DNA of 64,000 bases from a bacterium (GTDB taxonomy: Bacteria; JAMCPX01), in NCBI GenBank assembly GCA_021792615.1, contig JAJYUJ010000001.1, positions 1-64,000 on the forward strand, in the 5' to 3' direction. Under the pieces are notes generated by a model, which was not told the DNA's origin, searched no databases, and worked only from the letters and a program-made list of their open reading frames with translations. This document shows positions 15,532-24,615 of this stretch, one piece after another (positions within the stretch are counted from its first letter, which is position 1; each line of letters starts with the position of its first letter). The position numbers and the translations under genes were made by a program.

Positions 15532-17175
15532 ATGATAGATTTACTCCTCAAACTTATCAATGATGCTGCAACCGCATATGCGGGTCCCGGTATCCAGGTA
15601 CCCATGCCGGGTATCGTCGTTCCTCCGAATGAAAACCAGGGTGATTTTTCAACCGGTATTGCGTTTAATCTCGCTCCCCTGATAAAAAAGCCGCCCCACG
15701 AAATTGCAGCCGGGATCGCAAAAAATATTGAAGGCAAAACCGCAGACATGATTGCCGGGATAGATGTTGTGAAGCCGGGGTATATCAACCTTTTTATGCA
15801 GCAGGCGTTCTGGCATGATGCCCTGGCCTCTGTAGTGGAAAAAGGTACTGATTACGGCAAGGGTGATGCAGGCAAAGGACAGAAGGTTTTGATGGAATAC
15901 ATCAGTGCGAACCCGACAGGTCCCATCCATGTGGGGCACGGCAGGGGCGCCGTTATCGGTGATGTGCTTGCGCGTATTTTATCCGCTCAGGGATACAATG
16001 TTACCAGGGAATATTATATCAACGATGCGGGAAACCAGGTTTTGTCTCTCGGTTATTCGGTATTGAACGAATACTACAAGAGCAGAAAGATCGATATCCC
16101 GGTCTCGCGGCAGGGAGAATATCAGGGGGCGTATATCCACGACATCAGCGATGCACTCGAGTCAGCGTTTTCCCCTGCCGATATAAACGAGGAGCATATC
16201 CAGCGCATAACAGAGTTTTCGGTCAACAGGATACTCGATGAAATAAAAGAGGTGCTCGGAAATTTCGATGTCGGGTTCGACCATTGGTTCAGTGAAAAAC
16301 AACTGTATCAGGACGGCAGCGTATCCCGCGTTATCGGGGAACTCGAGAAACGGCATGCGGTCAAACAGGAGGATGGGGCGACGTGGTTCTTATCTACGCT
16401 GTACGGGGACGAAAAGGACAGGGTGTTGAAGAAGCAGTCCGGAGAGCTGACCTACTTCGCATCGGACATAGCGTACCACGAGAACAAGTATACCAGGGGC
16501 TATGACCTGCTCATCAACATCTGGGGTGCGGACCATCACGGTTACCTGCCGAGGGTCAAAGCCGCCATGAGCGCACTCGGTTACGACGCCGGAAGGCTCG
16601 CAGTGATGTTCGTTCAGATGGTCAGGCTGACGCGGGGAGATAAGCCTGTCGCCATGTCGAAAAGGGCAGGGGAGTACGTAACGCTCAAAGAACTGGTAGA
16701 CGAAGCCGGTTCCGATGCCGTACGGTTTTTCTTTCTGCAGCGCAGCCATGAAAGCCAGCTCGTTTTCGACATAGAGCTTGCCAAAAAACAGTCTCAGGAA
16801 AATCCCGTTTACTATGTCCAGTACGCGCATGCGAGGATCGTAAGCATATTCAGCTTTGCACAAACGAAAGGCTGGCATACGGATGTGTTGAAACAGAACC
16901 GGAATTATGCATTCAGTGGACAGGAAAAGAGATTGCTGTCGCAGTGCCTGTTGTACCCCGGTCTTGTCAAAGAGATTGCCGGCAGGAGAGAACCTCACCG
17001 GTTGACGCATTATCTCGTTGACCTTGTCGGAATACTGCATAAATATTATACTGACACAAGGGTCGTTGACAGCGATGCGGATACGGAGCAGCGGCTTTTG
17101 TTGATGAAAACGGTAAAAATTGTTTTAAAGAATGCGCTGGATCTGCTGGGCATACATGCCCCGGAGAAAATGTAG
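15532..17175 (+). CDS. argS: Arginyl-tRNA synthetase
   Basis: 547 aa class I synthetase charging tRNA-Arg. Start at ATG 15532 (MIDLLLKLINDA) rather than 15496, because the Add-1 N-terminal domain begins there. The HIGH-type motif is PTGPIHVGHGRGAV, the KMSKS-type loop is VAMSKRAGEYVTL, and the C-terminal anticodon-binding domain contains NPVYYVQYAHAR and ends IVLKNALDLLGIHAPEKM. Length is normal. A SPOR-domain gene follows 66 nt downstream, and aspS after that, so two synthetases share this neighbourhood. Confidence 0.97.
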   Translation: MIDLLLKLINDAATAYAGPGIQVPMPGIVVPPNENQGDFSTGIAFNLAPLIKKPPHEIAAGIAKNIEGKTADMIAGIDVVKPGYINLFMQQAFWHDALASVVEKGTDYGKGDAGKGQKVLMEYISANPTGPIHVGHGRGAVIGDVLARILSAQGYNVTREYYINDAGNQVLSLGYSVLNEYYKSRKIDIPVSRQGEYQGAYIHDISDALESAFSPADINEEHIQRITEFSVNRILDEIKEVLGNFDVGFDHWFSEKQLYQDGSVSRVIGELEKRHAVKQEDGATWFLSTLYGDEKDRVLKKQSGELTYFASDIAYHENKYTRGYDLLINIWGADHHGYLPRVKAAMSALGYDAGRLAVMFVQMVRLTRGDKPVAMSKRAGEYVTLKELVDEAGSDAVRFFFLQRSHESQLVFDIELAKKQSQENPVYYVQYAHARIVSIFSFAQTKGWHTDVLKQNRNYAFSGQEKRLLSQCLLYPGLVKEIAGRREPHRLTHYLVDLVGILHKYYTDTRVVDSDADTEQRLLLMKTVKIVLKNALDLLGIHAPEKM

Positions 17176-17241
17176 GCAGAGGAACAGAGGATTACGCTGG
17201 AAAGGGATGAAATTCCCTTCAAAGAGGAAGAGGAGGCAATT

Positions 17242-17925
17242 ATGAGAGATATGGAAAGGATAAAACCAAAGTACAATGTAACCTTGGATAACAAGCAGAT
17301 TGTCATGTTGATCATTTCATCCATTGTAATACTGGTTCTCGTGTTTATTATAGGCTTTGTGCTGGGCAAGAACACCGGGATTAAGGAATCCCAGCTCGCT
17401 TCGGCATCTTCCCAGGGAAGCATGCCGCAGAATGCAGTGGTCTTTACCCAGCAGACCATGCAGTCCGGACAGGGTGTAACTCAGCCCTCGGAAGAGGGAG
17501 GGCAGGTTACCGGGGAGACGCAGGGATCTGCCGTTACCCGGACGACCGCGGGCACAAGTCATACGGAGCTGACGTTTTATAAGTCCCTGACGAACAGCAG
17601 GAAACAAAAAAAGACAGAGAAGAAACAGGTTAAAAAGGCAGAGAAAAAAATAATTGAGAAGAAGAAAACAGTCCGGGCAGAAAGAGGGAAATTCAGCATC
17701 CAATGCGGTGCATTCAGAGAGAAATCTCAGGCAGAGCGACTGGGTACGGAACTCAAAAACAAGTACGGGTTGAGTTCATGGCTAGAACCGATCACCAGTC
17801 AAGGTGAAAGGCTGTTCAGGGTCAAGATCGGGCATTTCGAAACAAGAGAACAGGCGCAGGCGTACCAGAAACAGAGGCTTTTACCGAAGGGCCTGAGGAA
17901 CTGTGTCATTACGGTAGACAAATAG
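17242..17925 (+). CDS. SPOR-domain membrane protein
   Basis: 227 aa: short cytoplasmic N-terminus, one membrane helix (IVMLIISSIVILVLVFIIGFVLG, about residues 20-42), a low-complexity Lys/Glu/Thr-rich linker, and a C-terminal SPOR domain (FSIQCGAFREKSQAERL ... FRVKIGHFETREQAQAYQKQ). SPOR domains bind denuded glycan strands of septal peptidoglycan, so the protein probably works at the division site in the periplasm. AGGAGG-like purines (GAGGAAGAGGAGG) precede the ATG. It lies between argS and aspS, 11 nt before the latter, a placement that hints at co-transcription only. Confidence 0.9.
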   Translation: MRDMERIKPKYNVTLDNKQIVMLIISSIVILVLVFIIGFVLGKNTGIKESQLASASSQGSMPQNAVVFTQQTMQSGQGVTQPSEEGGQVTGETQGSAVTRTTAGTSHTELTFYKSLTNSRKQKKTEKKQVKKAEKKIIEKKKTVRAERGKFSIQCGAFREKSQAERLGTELKNKYGLSSWLEPITSQGERLFRVKIGHFETREQAQAYQKQRLLPKGLRNCVITVDK

Positions 17926-17936
17926 AAGGAGACATC

Positions 17937-19718
17937 ATGGAATTTCTTGGCGGATTAAAAAGGACGTGTTACTGCGGAGAAATCGCTGCGGCACACAGCG
18001 GAAAGGAAGTTGTGCTTATGGGCTGGGTTCACCGGAGGAGGGACCACGGCGGACTCATCTTCGCGGACCTCAGGGACAGGGAAGGTATCGTTCAGGTTGT
18101 CTTCAACCCGGAGAAAGACAAATCTGCGTATGAGAAGGCAAAGCTTATCAAGCCCGAATATGTAATTTTGGTAAAGGGCAGCGTGCGGGAGCGGCCGCAG
18201 GGCACCGAAAACAAGGAAATAAAGACAGGCCTGTTCGAAGTCGAGGTCACGGAGCTCCGCATTCTGAACGAAGCCAAAACCCCTCCGTTTCCTGTTGCCC
18301 AGGAAAAGGTGGATGTCGATGAAACGACGAGACTCCAGTACAGGTACATAGACCTGAGAAGAGAGAAGATGCGGTCCAATTTGATCATACGCCATAAAAT
18401 TACCAACCTCGTCAGAGAATTCCTGAACGCCGAAGGCTTTATCGATGTCGAAACCCCGATCCTGACGAAGAGTACGCCCGAGGGCGCGCGGGACTTCCTT
18501 GTGCCGAGCAGGCTGAATGCCGGTAAGTTCTATGCACTGCCGCAGTCCCCTCAGTTGTTCAAACAACTGCTCATGGTATCCGGTTTCGATCGCTATTTTC
18601 AGATTGCACGGTGCTTCAGGGATGAGGATCTGAGAGCAGACCGGCAGCCGGAATTCACCCAGATCGATATTGAGATGTCGTTTATCGAGATGGAAGACCT
18701 CATGGGGATCATGGAACGGCTGTTCGTCAGGATCTTTAAAACTTTCAAGGGTTTTGAGCCGGTACGTCCCTTTTACCGGTTATCGTACGACGAATCCATG
18801 CGGCGGTTCGGCAACGACAAGCCGGACATGCGGTTCGGTATGGAGCTTGTGGAACTGACTGAAGTTTTTAAAAATACCGGGTTTAATGTTTTTAAGCAGG
18901 CAGTAACCGGCAAAGGCCTTATCAAGGGCGTTAAAGCCGGACAGGACTTTTCCCGGAAGGACATAGAAGAGCTTGAGCAGTTCGTCAAACAGTATCAGGC
19001 AAAAGGCCTTGTATGGCTGAAAATGAAAGACGGCATACTTTCGTCTCAGGTCGATAAGTTCCTGTCGGAAGAAGAAAAGGACAGCCTGAAACTGCTGTTC
19101 GGCATGAAAAACGGAGACACGGCCTTCGTAGTCGCAGATACTTCCGTCAAGGTCGTCAATGATGCGATGTCCAATCTCAGGCTGCACCTCGGAAGGAAGC
19201 TCAACCTCATAAAGGACGATGATTATAAATTGTTATGGGTAACAGGCTTCCCCGCTTTTGAGTACAACGAAGAAGAAAAACGCTACGACTCCGTCCACCA
19301 TCCTTTTACCTCGCCAAGAGACGAAGACATTCCGATACTTGAACAATCGCCGCTCAAGGTCAGATCGAAGGCTTATGACCTTGTGCTCAACGGCACAGAG
19401 GTCGGCGGAGGGAGCATCCGTATCCACAACAGTGAAGTCCAGTCTAAAGTGTTCAGGCTGCTCAACATATCGGACGAATCTGCGCGGGCTAAATTCGGTT
19501 TCCTGCTCGATGCACTCCAGTACGGGGCACCGCCGCACGGAGGCATAGCATTCGGTCTTGACCGGCTTGTCATGATCCTGACCGGGTCCGAATCGATACG
19601 GGACGTCATACCATTCCCCAAGACGCAGAAAGGTACCTGTCCCCTGACGGACGCACCGTCGGATGTTGACGATAAGCAGTTGAAGGAATTATTTATCAAG
19701 AAAAACGTTAAGGCTTAG
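17937..19718 (+). CDS. aspS: Aspartyl-tRNA synthetase
   Basis: 593 aa bacterial-type class II synthetase. It has the N-terminal OB anticodon domain (CGEIAAAHSGKEVVLMGWVHRRRDHGG), motif 2 FRDEDLRADRQPEFTQ, the bacterial GAD insertion (about residues 290-410) and motif 3 GIAFGLDRLVMILTG near the C-terminus. Whether it is discriminating or also makes Asp-tRNA(Asn) is not decided by sequence; gatB in this window shows that the genome uses transamidation for at least one amide aminoacyl-tRNA. AGAAGGAG sits before the ATG, and the next gene starts 8 nt after the stop. Confidence 0.97.
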   Translation: MEFLGGLKRTCYCGEIAAAHSGKEVVLMGWVHRRRDHGGLIFADLRDREGIVQVVFNPEKDKSAYEKAKLIKPEYVILVKGSVRERPQGTENKEIKTGLFEVEVTELRILNEAKTPPFPVAQEKVDVDETTRLQYRYIDLRREKMRSNLIIRHKITNLVREFLNAEGFIDVETPILTKSTPEGARDFLVPSRLNAGKFYALPQSPQLFKQLLMVSGFDRYFQIARCFRDEDLRADRQPEFTQIDIEMSFIEMEDLMGIMERLFVRIFKTFKGFEPVRPFYRLSYDESMRRFGNDKPDMRFGMELVELTEVFKNTGFNVFKQAVTGKGLIKGVKAGQDFSRKDIEELEQFVKQYQAKGLVWLKMKDGILSSQVDKFLSEEEKDSLKLLFGMKNGDTAFVVADTSVKVVNDAMSNLRLHLGRKLNLIKDDDYKLLWVTGFPAFEYNEEEKRYDSVHHPFTSPRDEDIPILEQSPLKVRSKAYDLVLNGTEVGGGSIRIHNSEVQSKVFRLLNISDESARAKFGFLLDALQYGAPPHGGIAFGLDRLVMILTGSESIRDVIPFPKTQKGTCPLTDAPSDVDDKQLKELFIKKNVKA

Positions 19719-19726
19719 GAGGAGAA

Positions 19727-22237
19727 ATGCCGGAAAATACCGTATCACACGCAAACCCAGATACCATCTACGATAAAATAGGTGTCGCTACCATTATCCT
19801 GTCGTTCCTTGTTATCCCGCTCTTGAAATTCGGCAACGAATTTATATGGATAAAGACGACGGTCCTGATAGCAGTTACCATGATCCTTACCTTTCTTTGG
19901 CTGATAAGGGCCGTTGACAGGCGGGAGCTTGTCTTTCCGAAGACATCGCTGTGGCTGCCGATGCTTATCATGATCGGGATTGTGTTCGTGCATCTCGTTC
20001 ACGTAACGGACATCTGGAGAGCGGTGGATATGATGATAAGGCTCGGTGCAAATATTTTCTTCTGGTTCTTCACCCTGCTGTACGTGAGAAAGAAGAGACA
20101 TATGAAATGGATCATTATCGCAATGGCCATATCCGTGTTTATCGTATCCATGTACGGGATCATGCAGTTCTACGAGATCCTGCCGTGTCCGTATGATATA
20201 TATGGCGAAAAGGACCCGTCGTCCACAATAGGTCTTACCAATTTTTCCGCGGAGTGGATGGTCGGGTTTATGGGGCTCTTAATCTTCGCGTTCTTCATGG
20301 AGGATTTCAACATCGAAACGAAGACGATTTTGTTCTTCCTGTTTATCCCCTCGTATTTCTACTTCATCTTAACAAAGGCGAGGGCGGCATGGATGGGATT
20401 CATTCTCTCGAGTTTCGTTATATTCGGTTTCCTGGCCTATCAGTGGATAAAACTGAGAAAACAGAAAGGCGCCCCTGCTCAACAACCGGTGAAGCAGAAG
20501 GCGGCATTGTCTCCTCCGGGTGTTTCAACAGGGAAGAGGATATCGGTCATAGTGACGTTCGCCCTGCTGGTACTCATTGGCGGTACGATCCTTTCGGTTA
20601 CGCACTTCGGAAAGAAAAAACAATTTGCTGCCGTGTATTCGACAATCAAGGATGTTGAAGAACCGCATACCAATACTTTAAAAGATATATACGACCTGCT
20701 TGTTTCTAAGATTACTACAAAGGACCCGTCCATCAATTTCAGGTTCATGGCTTGGCGGAGTACCTACGACACATGGAAGCACAATCCGATATTCGGTGTG
20801 GGCATCGGCCAGGTAGAGGTTGATATCCATAAATACCAGGTACCCCAGCTTCAACAGATCATATCAAAGACGTATCAGGTGTTTTCCGAATCCCACAATG
20901 ACTGGCTGCAGATACTTGCAGAGCTCGGCATTATAGGATTTATCGCATTCGTGTGGATTGTCCTGAATATCGCGATAAAACTCATAAAACTTGCGAGACG
21001 GAATACAGCGCATGAAGATAATTTCCTTTTGTCGCTTGCCATCGGCGGCGGTATCATGGGCATTCTTATAGCCGCGGTTTTCAGTTTCCCGTTGCAGGAG
21101 CCCGCTTCGAGCATGTATTTCTGGGGGCTGATAGCATTGGCCGATGTTATGTACAGGGGTTTTGATGACGAGAATGCGCAGGACGATGCGAGAAAGCAAA
21201 AAAGGATTGCCGCACCTCCGATGCCCGCATACCTGCTTGTCGTCGACCCTTCCGCAAAAGGCAGGATACCGGTTGCATTGAAACAGCTCGTCTTGATAGT
21301 GGCCATCGTCCTCAGCGTGTTCGCCGTTTTTGTATTGCCCATTTATGCAGGGCGTACCGCGGTGGCGGAGAACCATATCAAAGACGGTGTCGCATTCAGG
21401 AACAGGAGGGATTTCCCCGATGCTATCAGAGAATTCAATGATGCGATAAGGCTGAACCCGTTCGAGTATATCTACTACTTCCATAGGGCCATAGTCCTGT
21501 TCAACACCGGGGAGCTGCAGCAGGCAATATCCGATCTCGATCAGTCCTTAAAGCTCAGCCCTTACTTCGGACTTGCGTACAGGCTGAGAGGCGGCGCATA
21601 TTTCGCTATGGACAACTGTGCAAAGGCTGTGCCTGATTTCGACAAAGCACTGCATTTCCTTCCTCCGCTCGTGAGTGAAATAGGAAACCAGGTTGTTGCC
21701 TGTGATGTCAGACTGAATAGGTTCGACGACGTGCTCAAGATCGCAGCGCTTCAGCTGAAATTCAACCCCAAAGATAAAGATGCTTATTATAATATCGGCA
21801 ATGCCATGTTCCTGAAAGGCGATTATAAAGATGCGCTCGCGAACTACGAAAAGAGCGTACAACTGGATCCGACCTTCCAGGGCGGCTTGTTGAATTTGGC
21901 AATGACCTACTACTATGAGAAGGACTTTAAAACCGGTAACGCATATTTTGAGAAGGCAAAAAAGCTGAATTCCTCAAACCCCATTCTGTGGTACGATCAG
22001 GCAGTCGGATTGGTGCTTGAAGGGAAAAATGCACAGGCTCTGGAAAGTCTGAAGAAGGCCCTCAAGATGAAACCGGACCTCAGGGTGTCAGCTCTCGAGG
22101 AGCCTTCTTTCGCGCCGATCAGGGGCACGCCGGAATTCAAAAAGCTTATGGGTCCTAAACTCATGAACAAGTATGAGGAGATCGAAAAGCTCAAGGACAT
22201 GATCAAGAACATGAAGGTGAAGCAGCCGGTCAAATAA
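19727..22237 (+). CDS. O-antigen ligase-like membrane protein with C-terminal TPR repeats
   Basis: 836 aa. The first 470 residues hold about 11 membrane helices and the Wzy_C/WaaL-type loop: SINFRFMAWRSTYDTWKHNP, FGVGIGQ and SESHNDWLQILAELG, the conserved HN-x-L-x(4)-E-x-G pattern. After a further helix (about 515-540) come some six TPR units (for example AIREFNDAIRLNPFEYIYYF and ALANYEKSVQLDPTFQGG). Such Wzy_C-TPR proteins act as O-antigen or glycan ligases/polymerases at the periplasmic face, with TPRs binding partners or substrate. The ribosome site AGGAGGAG is strong, and aspS ends 8 nt upstream. Acceptor unknown; it may work with the two YfhO proteins and the GT87-like protein. Confidence 0.85.
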   Translation: MPENTVSHANPDTIYDKIGVATIILSFLVIPLLKFGNEFIWIKTTVLIAVTMILTFLWLIRAVDRRELVFPKTSLWLPMLIMIGIVFVHLVHVTDIWRAVDMMIRLGANIFFWFFTLLYVRKKRHMKWIIIAMAISVFIVSMYGIMQFYEILPCPYDIYGEKDPSSTIGLTNFSAEWMVGFMGLLIFAFFMEDFNIETKTILFFLFIPSYFYFILTKARAAWMGFILSSFVIFGFLAYQWIKLRKQKGAPAQQPVKQKAALSPPGVSTGKRISVIVTFALLVLIGGTILSVTHFGKKKQFAAVYSTIKDVEEPHTNTLKDIYDLLVSKITTKDPSINFRFMAWRSTYDTWKHNPIFGVGIGQVEVDIHKYQVPQLQQIISKTYQVFSESHNDWLQILAELGIIGFIAFVWIVLNIAIKLIKLARRNTAHEDNFLLSLAIGGGIMGILIAAVFSFPLQEPASSMYFWGLIALADVMYRGFDDENAQDDARKQKRIAAPPMPAYLLVVDPSAKGRIPVALKQLVLIVAIVLSVFAVFVLPIYAGRTAVAENHIKDGVAFRNRRDFPDAIREFNDAIRLNPFEYIYYFHRAIVLFNTGELQQAISDLDQSLKLSPYFGLAYRLRGGAYFAMDNCAKAVPDFDKALHFLPPLVSEIGNQVVACDVRLNRFDDVLKIAALQLKFNPKDKDAYYNIGNAMFLKGDYKDALANYEKSVQLDPTFQGGLLNLAMTYYYEKDFKTGNAYFEKAKKLNSSNPILWYDQAVGLVLEGKNAQALESLKKALKMKPDLRVSALEEPSFAPIRGTPEFKKLMGPKLMNKYEEIEKLKDMIKNMKVKQPVK

Positions 22238-22246
22238 GACGGAGAG

Positions 22247-22320
22247 CCCGGAAAACGCAATAATCAGACAGGGAGGAAAATTTTTATCTCCCTGTCTGAT
22301 TGACCCGGAAAATATAATAA
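22247..22320. repeat. Perfect 14-bp stem-loop flanked by two MITE-end fragments
   Basis: AATCAGACAGGGAG (22262-22275) and CTCCCTGTCTGATT (22288-22301) are perfect inverted repeats with a 12-nt loop, a likely bidirectional transcription terminator between convergent genes, although no T-run follows. On either side are short matches to the MITE end: CCCGGAAAACGCAATAA at 22247-22263 and ACCCGGAAAATATAATAA at 22303-22320. The 318-nt gap between the O-antigen-ligase gene and the CoA-transferase gene holds only this and the full MITE copy. Confidence 0.65.
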
Positions 22321-22334
22321 CGTGTTTTTAAGTT

Positions 22335-22557
22335 AACCCGAAAATTGCGTTTGAAAAATAAGAAAGTTTATGTGATGAGCGATAATCCCGCGTCAAATAA
22401 AGGTATTCTTCGAAAATCCGATGAGGAAACCATGCCGGGTAATAGCATATAAACATACAGAGGACTTAAATCTCGTTTCTATAAAGAAACGTATAGATAT
22501 CAGGTGGATCGCGGGATTGAGCGAATAAGTAAACTTCCTTATTGCATTTTCCGGGTT
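22335..22557 (+). mobile_element. MITE-like element, copy A (223 bp)
   Basis: Bounded by AACCCGAAAATTGC at the left and GCATTTTCCGGGTT at the right, with TTAA-type flanks. The same element lies inverted at 61170-61392 (223 bp) and 32129-32373 (245 bp). Its two ends form long imperfect inverted repeats (also GCGATAATCCCGCG against CGCGGGATTGAGCG), so the single strand folds into one long hairpin. There is no transposase; such elements move with an enzyme encoded elsewhere. It fills the convergent gap between the O-antigen-ligase and CoA-transferase genes, and its right end overlaps the CoA-transferase stop codon. Confidence 0.85.
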
Positions 22558-23200
22558 AAAACTTTTCCGGTATAACGAGCAGGGCACCGGTGTTGTCGAT
22601 CACATCCTGAACAGAGACGCCGGCTGCGAGCTCTTTTAAGACCAGGCCCTTCTCCGAAACATCGAGCACACAGAGGTTCGTTATGATCATGGAAACACAC
22701 CGGTACCCGGTCACCGGATAGGTGAGTTCCCTGACGAGCTTCGGTTTACCGTCCTTTGTGGTGTGCGACATCATGATGATGATCTTTTTTGTACCGGCGG
22801 CAATATCCATTGCACCGCCTATACTCGGCAGCATGCCCGGGGCCGTCCAGTTTGCAAGGTCTCCTTTTGCCGAAACCTGATAAGCGCCCATTATCGCAAG
22901 GTCTATGTGCCCGCCCCGCATCATGGCAAAAGAGATATCGCTCGGGAAAAAGCTCGCCCCTTTGATACAGGTTACCGGTTGTTTCCCGGCATCGACGAGG
23001 TCGGGGTGTGCGGCGCCTTTTGGCGCAAAGCCTCCCATGCCGAGCAGGCCGTTCTCCGTATGGAAGAACACCGTTTTACCGGCCGGTACGAAATCAAGCA
23101 CGAGCGTCGGCATGCCGATACCGAGATTCACATAAGAGCCGTCGCGGATCTCTGCTGCGGCACGCTGCGCCATTTCCTGTTCATTCATACCAGCGATCAT
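22556..23200 (-). CDS. 3-oxoacid/acyl CoA-transferase subunit B
   Basis: 214 aa. Start at ATG 23200 (MIAGMNEQEMAQRA) because AAAGGAG lies 6 nt upstream. Family I CoA-transferase beta subunit: DGSYVNLGIGMPTLV, the catalytic-Glu loop FFHTENGLLGMGGFAP, GGHIDLAIMGAYQVS and GGAMDIAAGTKKIIIMM. With subunit A it moves CoA from a donor such as succinyl-CoA or acetyl-CoA to an oxo- or other organic acid through a glutamyl-CoA intermediate. It overlaps subunit A by 20 nt and is the last gene of a minus-strand operon. Its stop TAA is the first part of the end repeat of MITE copy A (TAACCCGG). Confidence 0.93.
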   Translation of the reverse strand: MIAGMNEQEMAQRAAAEIRDGSYVNLGIGMPTLVLDFVPAGKTVFFHTENGLLGMGGFAPKGAAHPDLVDAGKQPVTCIKGASFFPSDISFAMMRGGHIDLAIMGAYQVSAKGDLANWTAPGMLPSIGGAMDIAAGTKKIIIMMSHTTKDGKPKLVRELTYPVTGYRCVSMIITNLCVLDVSEKGLVLKELAAGVSVQDVIDNTGALLVIPEKF

Positions 23201-23870
23201 ATCGTTCTCCTTTGAGAATCCTCTGTACAAAAATACCCGGTGTATGAATCGTATTCGGATCCAATATGCCCGGCTCAACCAGCTCTTCGACCTCCGCTAT
23301 GGTTATGTCCGCAGCCATTGCCATGAGGGGATTAAAATTGGCACCGGTGTATTGGTAAACGAGATTGCCGTAGAGGTCGCCCTTGTAAGCCTTTACAAAG
23401 GCGAAGTCCGCGCCGAGCGGCTGCTCGAGTATGTACTCTTCGCCATTGATAAGACGGGTTTCTTTGTCTCTGGCAAGCAGGGTCCCGGCACCGGTCTTTA
23501 CATAGAACCCCCCGATGCCCGCGCCTTTTGCCCGGATGCGTTCTGCAAGCGTGCCCTGGGGTACGAGATCGAGTCCGACCTTCCCTGCATCGTACAGTTC
23601 TTTGAAGGATCTTGTCGCGGTGGGGTATGAGCCTATGTATTTTTTAACCCGTCCCGCCTTGAACAGGATTGCAAGCCCGTACTCATGATCACCGAGCCGC
23701 GAACCCGGGTTGTTGCTGATCACGGTCAAGTCCTTTGTGCCCTTTTCATAGAGCGCACGGATAAGGTTCTGCGGTATGCCGGCAAGGCCAAAGCCCCCGA
23801 ACATGATGATTGCCCCATCCCCGACATCATGGATAGCCCCAAGCGAATCGCCGAATGCTTTGGTGATCAT
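23181..23870 (-). CDS. 3-oxoacid/acyl CoA-transferase subunit A
   Basis: 229 aa alpha subunit: N-terminal GDGAIIMFGGFGLAGIPQNLI binds CoA, followed by ISNNPGSRLGDHEYGL and VPQGTLAERIRAKGAGIGGFY. Members include SCOT/ScoA, AtoD and glutaconate-type enzymes; the pattern GIPQNLI and QGTLAERIRA is close to succinyl-CoA:3-oxoacid transferase. It starts within the stop of the DUF35 gene (ATGA overlap) and overlaps subunit B by 20 nt, so all are translationally coupled. The exact acid activated is unknown, but the operon context (dehydrogenase, thiolase homolog, DUF35) indicates a fatty or alicyclic acyl-CoA pathway. Confidence 0.93.
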   Translation of the reverse strand: MITKAFGDSLGAIHDVGDGAIIMFGGFGLAGIPQNLIRALYEKGTKDLTVISNNPGSRLGDHEYGLAILFKAGRVKKYIGSYPTATRSFKELYDAGKVGLDLVPQGTLAERIRAKGAGIGGFYVKTGAGTLLARDKETRLINGEEYILEQPLGADFAFVKAYKGDLYGNLVYQYTGANFNPLMAMAADITIAEVEELVEPGILDPNTIHTPGIFVQRILKGERYDRWYE

Positions 23871-24412
23871 TGTGCCTCTTTGAAATAGATGTCCGTTATC
23901 CTACCGTCCCTCTGTTTGCGGAACATAACCTTTACCTCCATACCAACCTGCGCCTTTTTAATGTCCTTCATCTCGACATTCGACAGGATAGCGGTGTCCG
24001 CACCGTCAAGCTTTATATACGCAACAATATACGGCACCCGTTTGATATACGATGATGTGGCGAAGTATACAGTCGTGTAGCTCAGGAGTTTCCCCGTACC
24101 TTTCAGCTCTATCCATGCCGTTTGTTCATAGCAGACCGGACAGTGCGATCTCGGAGGACAGAATACCTTGCCGCACGTGCCGCACCTGGTCCCCATCAGG
24201 CGTTTGTTCTCAAGGATCTCCCTGAAGAACCTGGACTGCCCGCCGTAAGAATACCGCATGTTGACGTGCATGGTGTCCGGGATCTCGAACGGTGCATCGG
24301 AGCCCGCCTGTGCCATCATCTCTTTTTCAAATGCTTTAATGACCTGTCCCTTTTTTACGCCGATCCGCCGTGCGTTCCTTTCCGCCCAGAGTAAAAATGT
24401 TTGTTTATCCAT
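23867..24412 (-). CDS. DUF35 OB-fold / zinc-ribbon protein (thiolase partner)
   Basis: 181 aa. After an N-terminal helical stretch (including YGGQSRFFREI, typical of the DUF35 leader) come the rubredoxin-like zinc ribbon CGTCGKVFCPPRSHCPVC and an OB-fold that ends DIYFKEAQ. DUF35 proteins bind SCP2-type thiolases or thiolase-like aldolases and are needed for their activity, as with archaeal thiolase/HMG-CoA synthase and the steroid aldolase Ltp2 with ChsH2. The thiolase homolog is the gene before it in the operon, about 200 nt upstream across a hairpin-rich gap. It overlaps the CoA-transferase A start by 4 nt. Confidence 0.88.
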   Translation of the reverse strand: MDKQTFLLWAERNARRIGVKKGQVIKAFEKEMMAQAGSDAPFEIPDTMHVNMRYSYGGQSRFFREILENKRLMGTRCGTCGKVFCPPRSHCPVCYEQTAWIELKGTGKLLSYTTVYFATSSYIKRVPYIVAYIKLDGADTAILSNVEMKDIKKAQVGMEVKVMFRKQRDGRITDIYFKEAQ

Positions 24413-24462
24413 AAGTATCGTTCCTTTAACTCCTTACCGTTCATCCCTTTCCTTTTTCTGTG

Positions 24463-24549
24463 CCCCCTCTTAAGATAAGAGAGGATAGGGGGCGTTATGA
24501 TTTTGTACTGTTTTTCGTAACTCCCTTAATCCCTCTTACCCTAAGAGGG
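24463..24549. repeat. Two short hairpins inside the acyl-CoA operon gap
   Basis: TCTTA-AGA-TAAGA with outer CCCCC/GGGGG arms (24463-24492) and a perfect CCCTCTTA-CCC-TAAGAGGG (24531-24549) lie in the 203-nt gap between the DUF35 gene and the thiolase gene. The cores resemble the repeats at 335-450. They could lower downstream expression or mark an mRNA processing point; otherwise the gap seems empty. Confidence 0.6.
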
Positions 24550-24615
24550 ATAACACAGAAGCAAATGCGTACATACAAAATCCCATTCTTTCTTTATTGT
24601 GCATTACTCAAACTT

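Noticed and set aside
22393-22587. 64-aa ORF in MITE copy A, and similar ones at 32230-32610, 61149-61334 and 61271-61453
   Set aside because: They arise because the copies share sequence; the frames run out of the element into unrelated DNA and have no family match.
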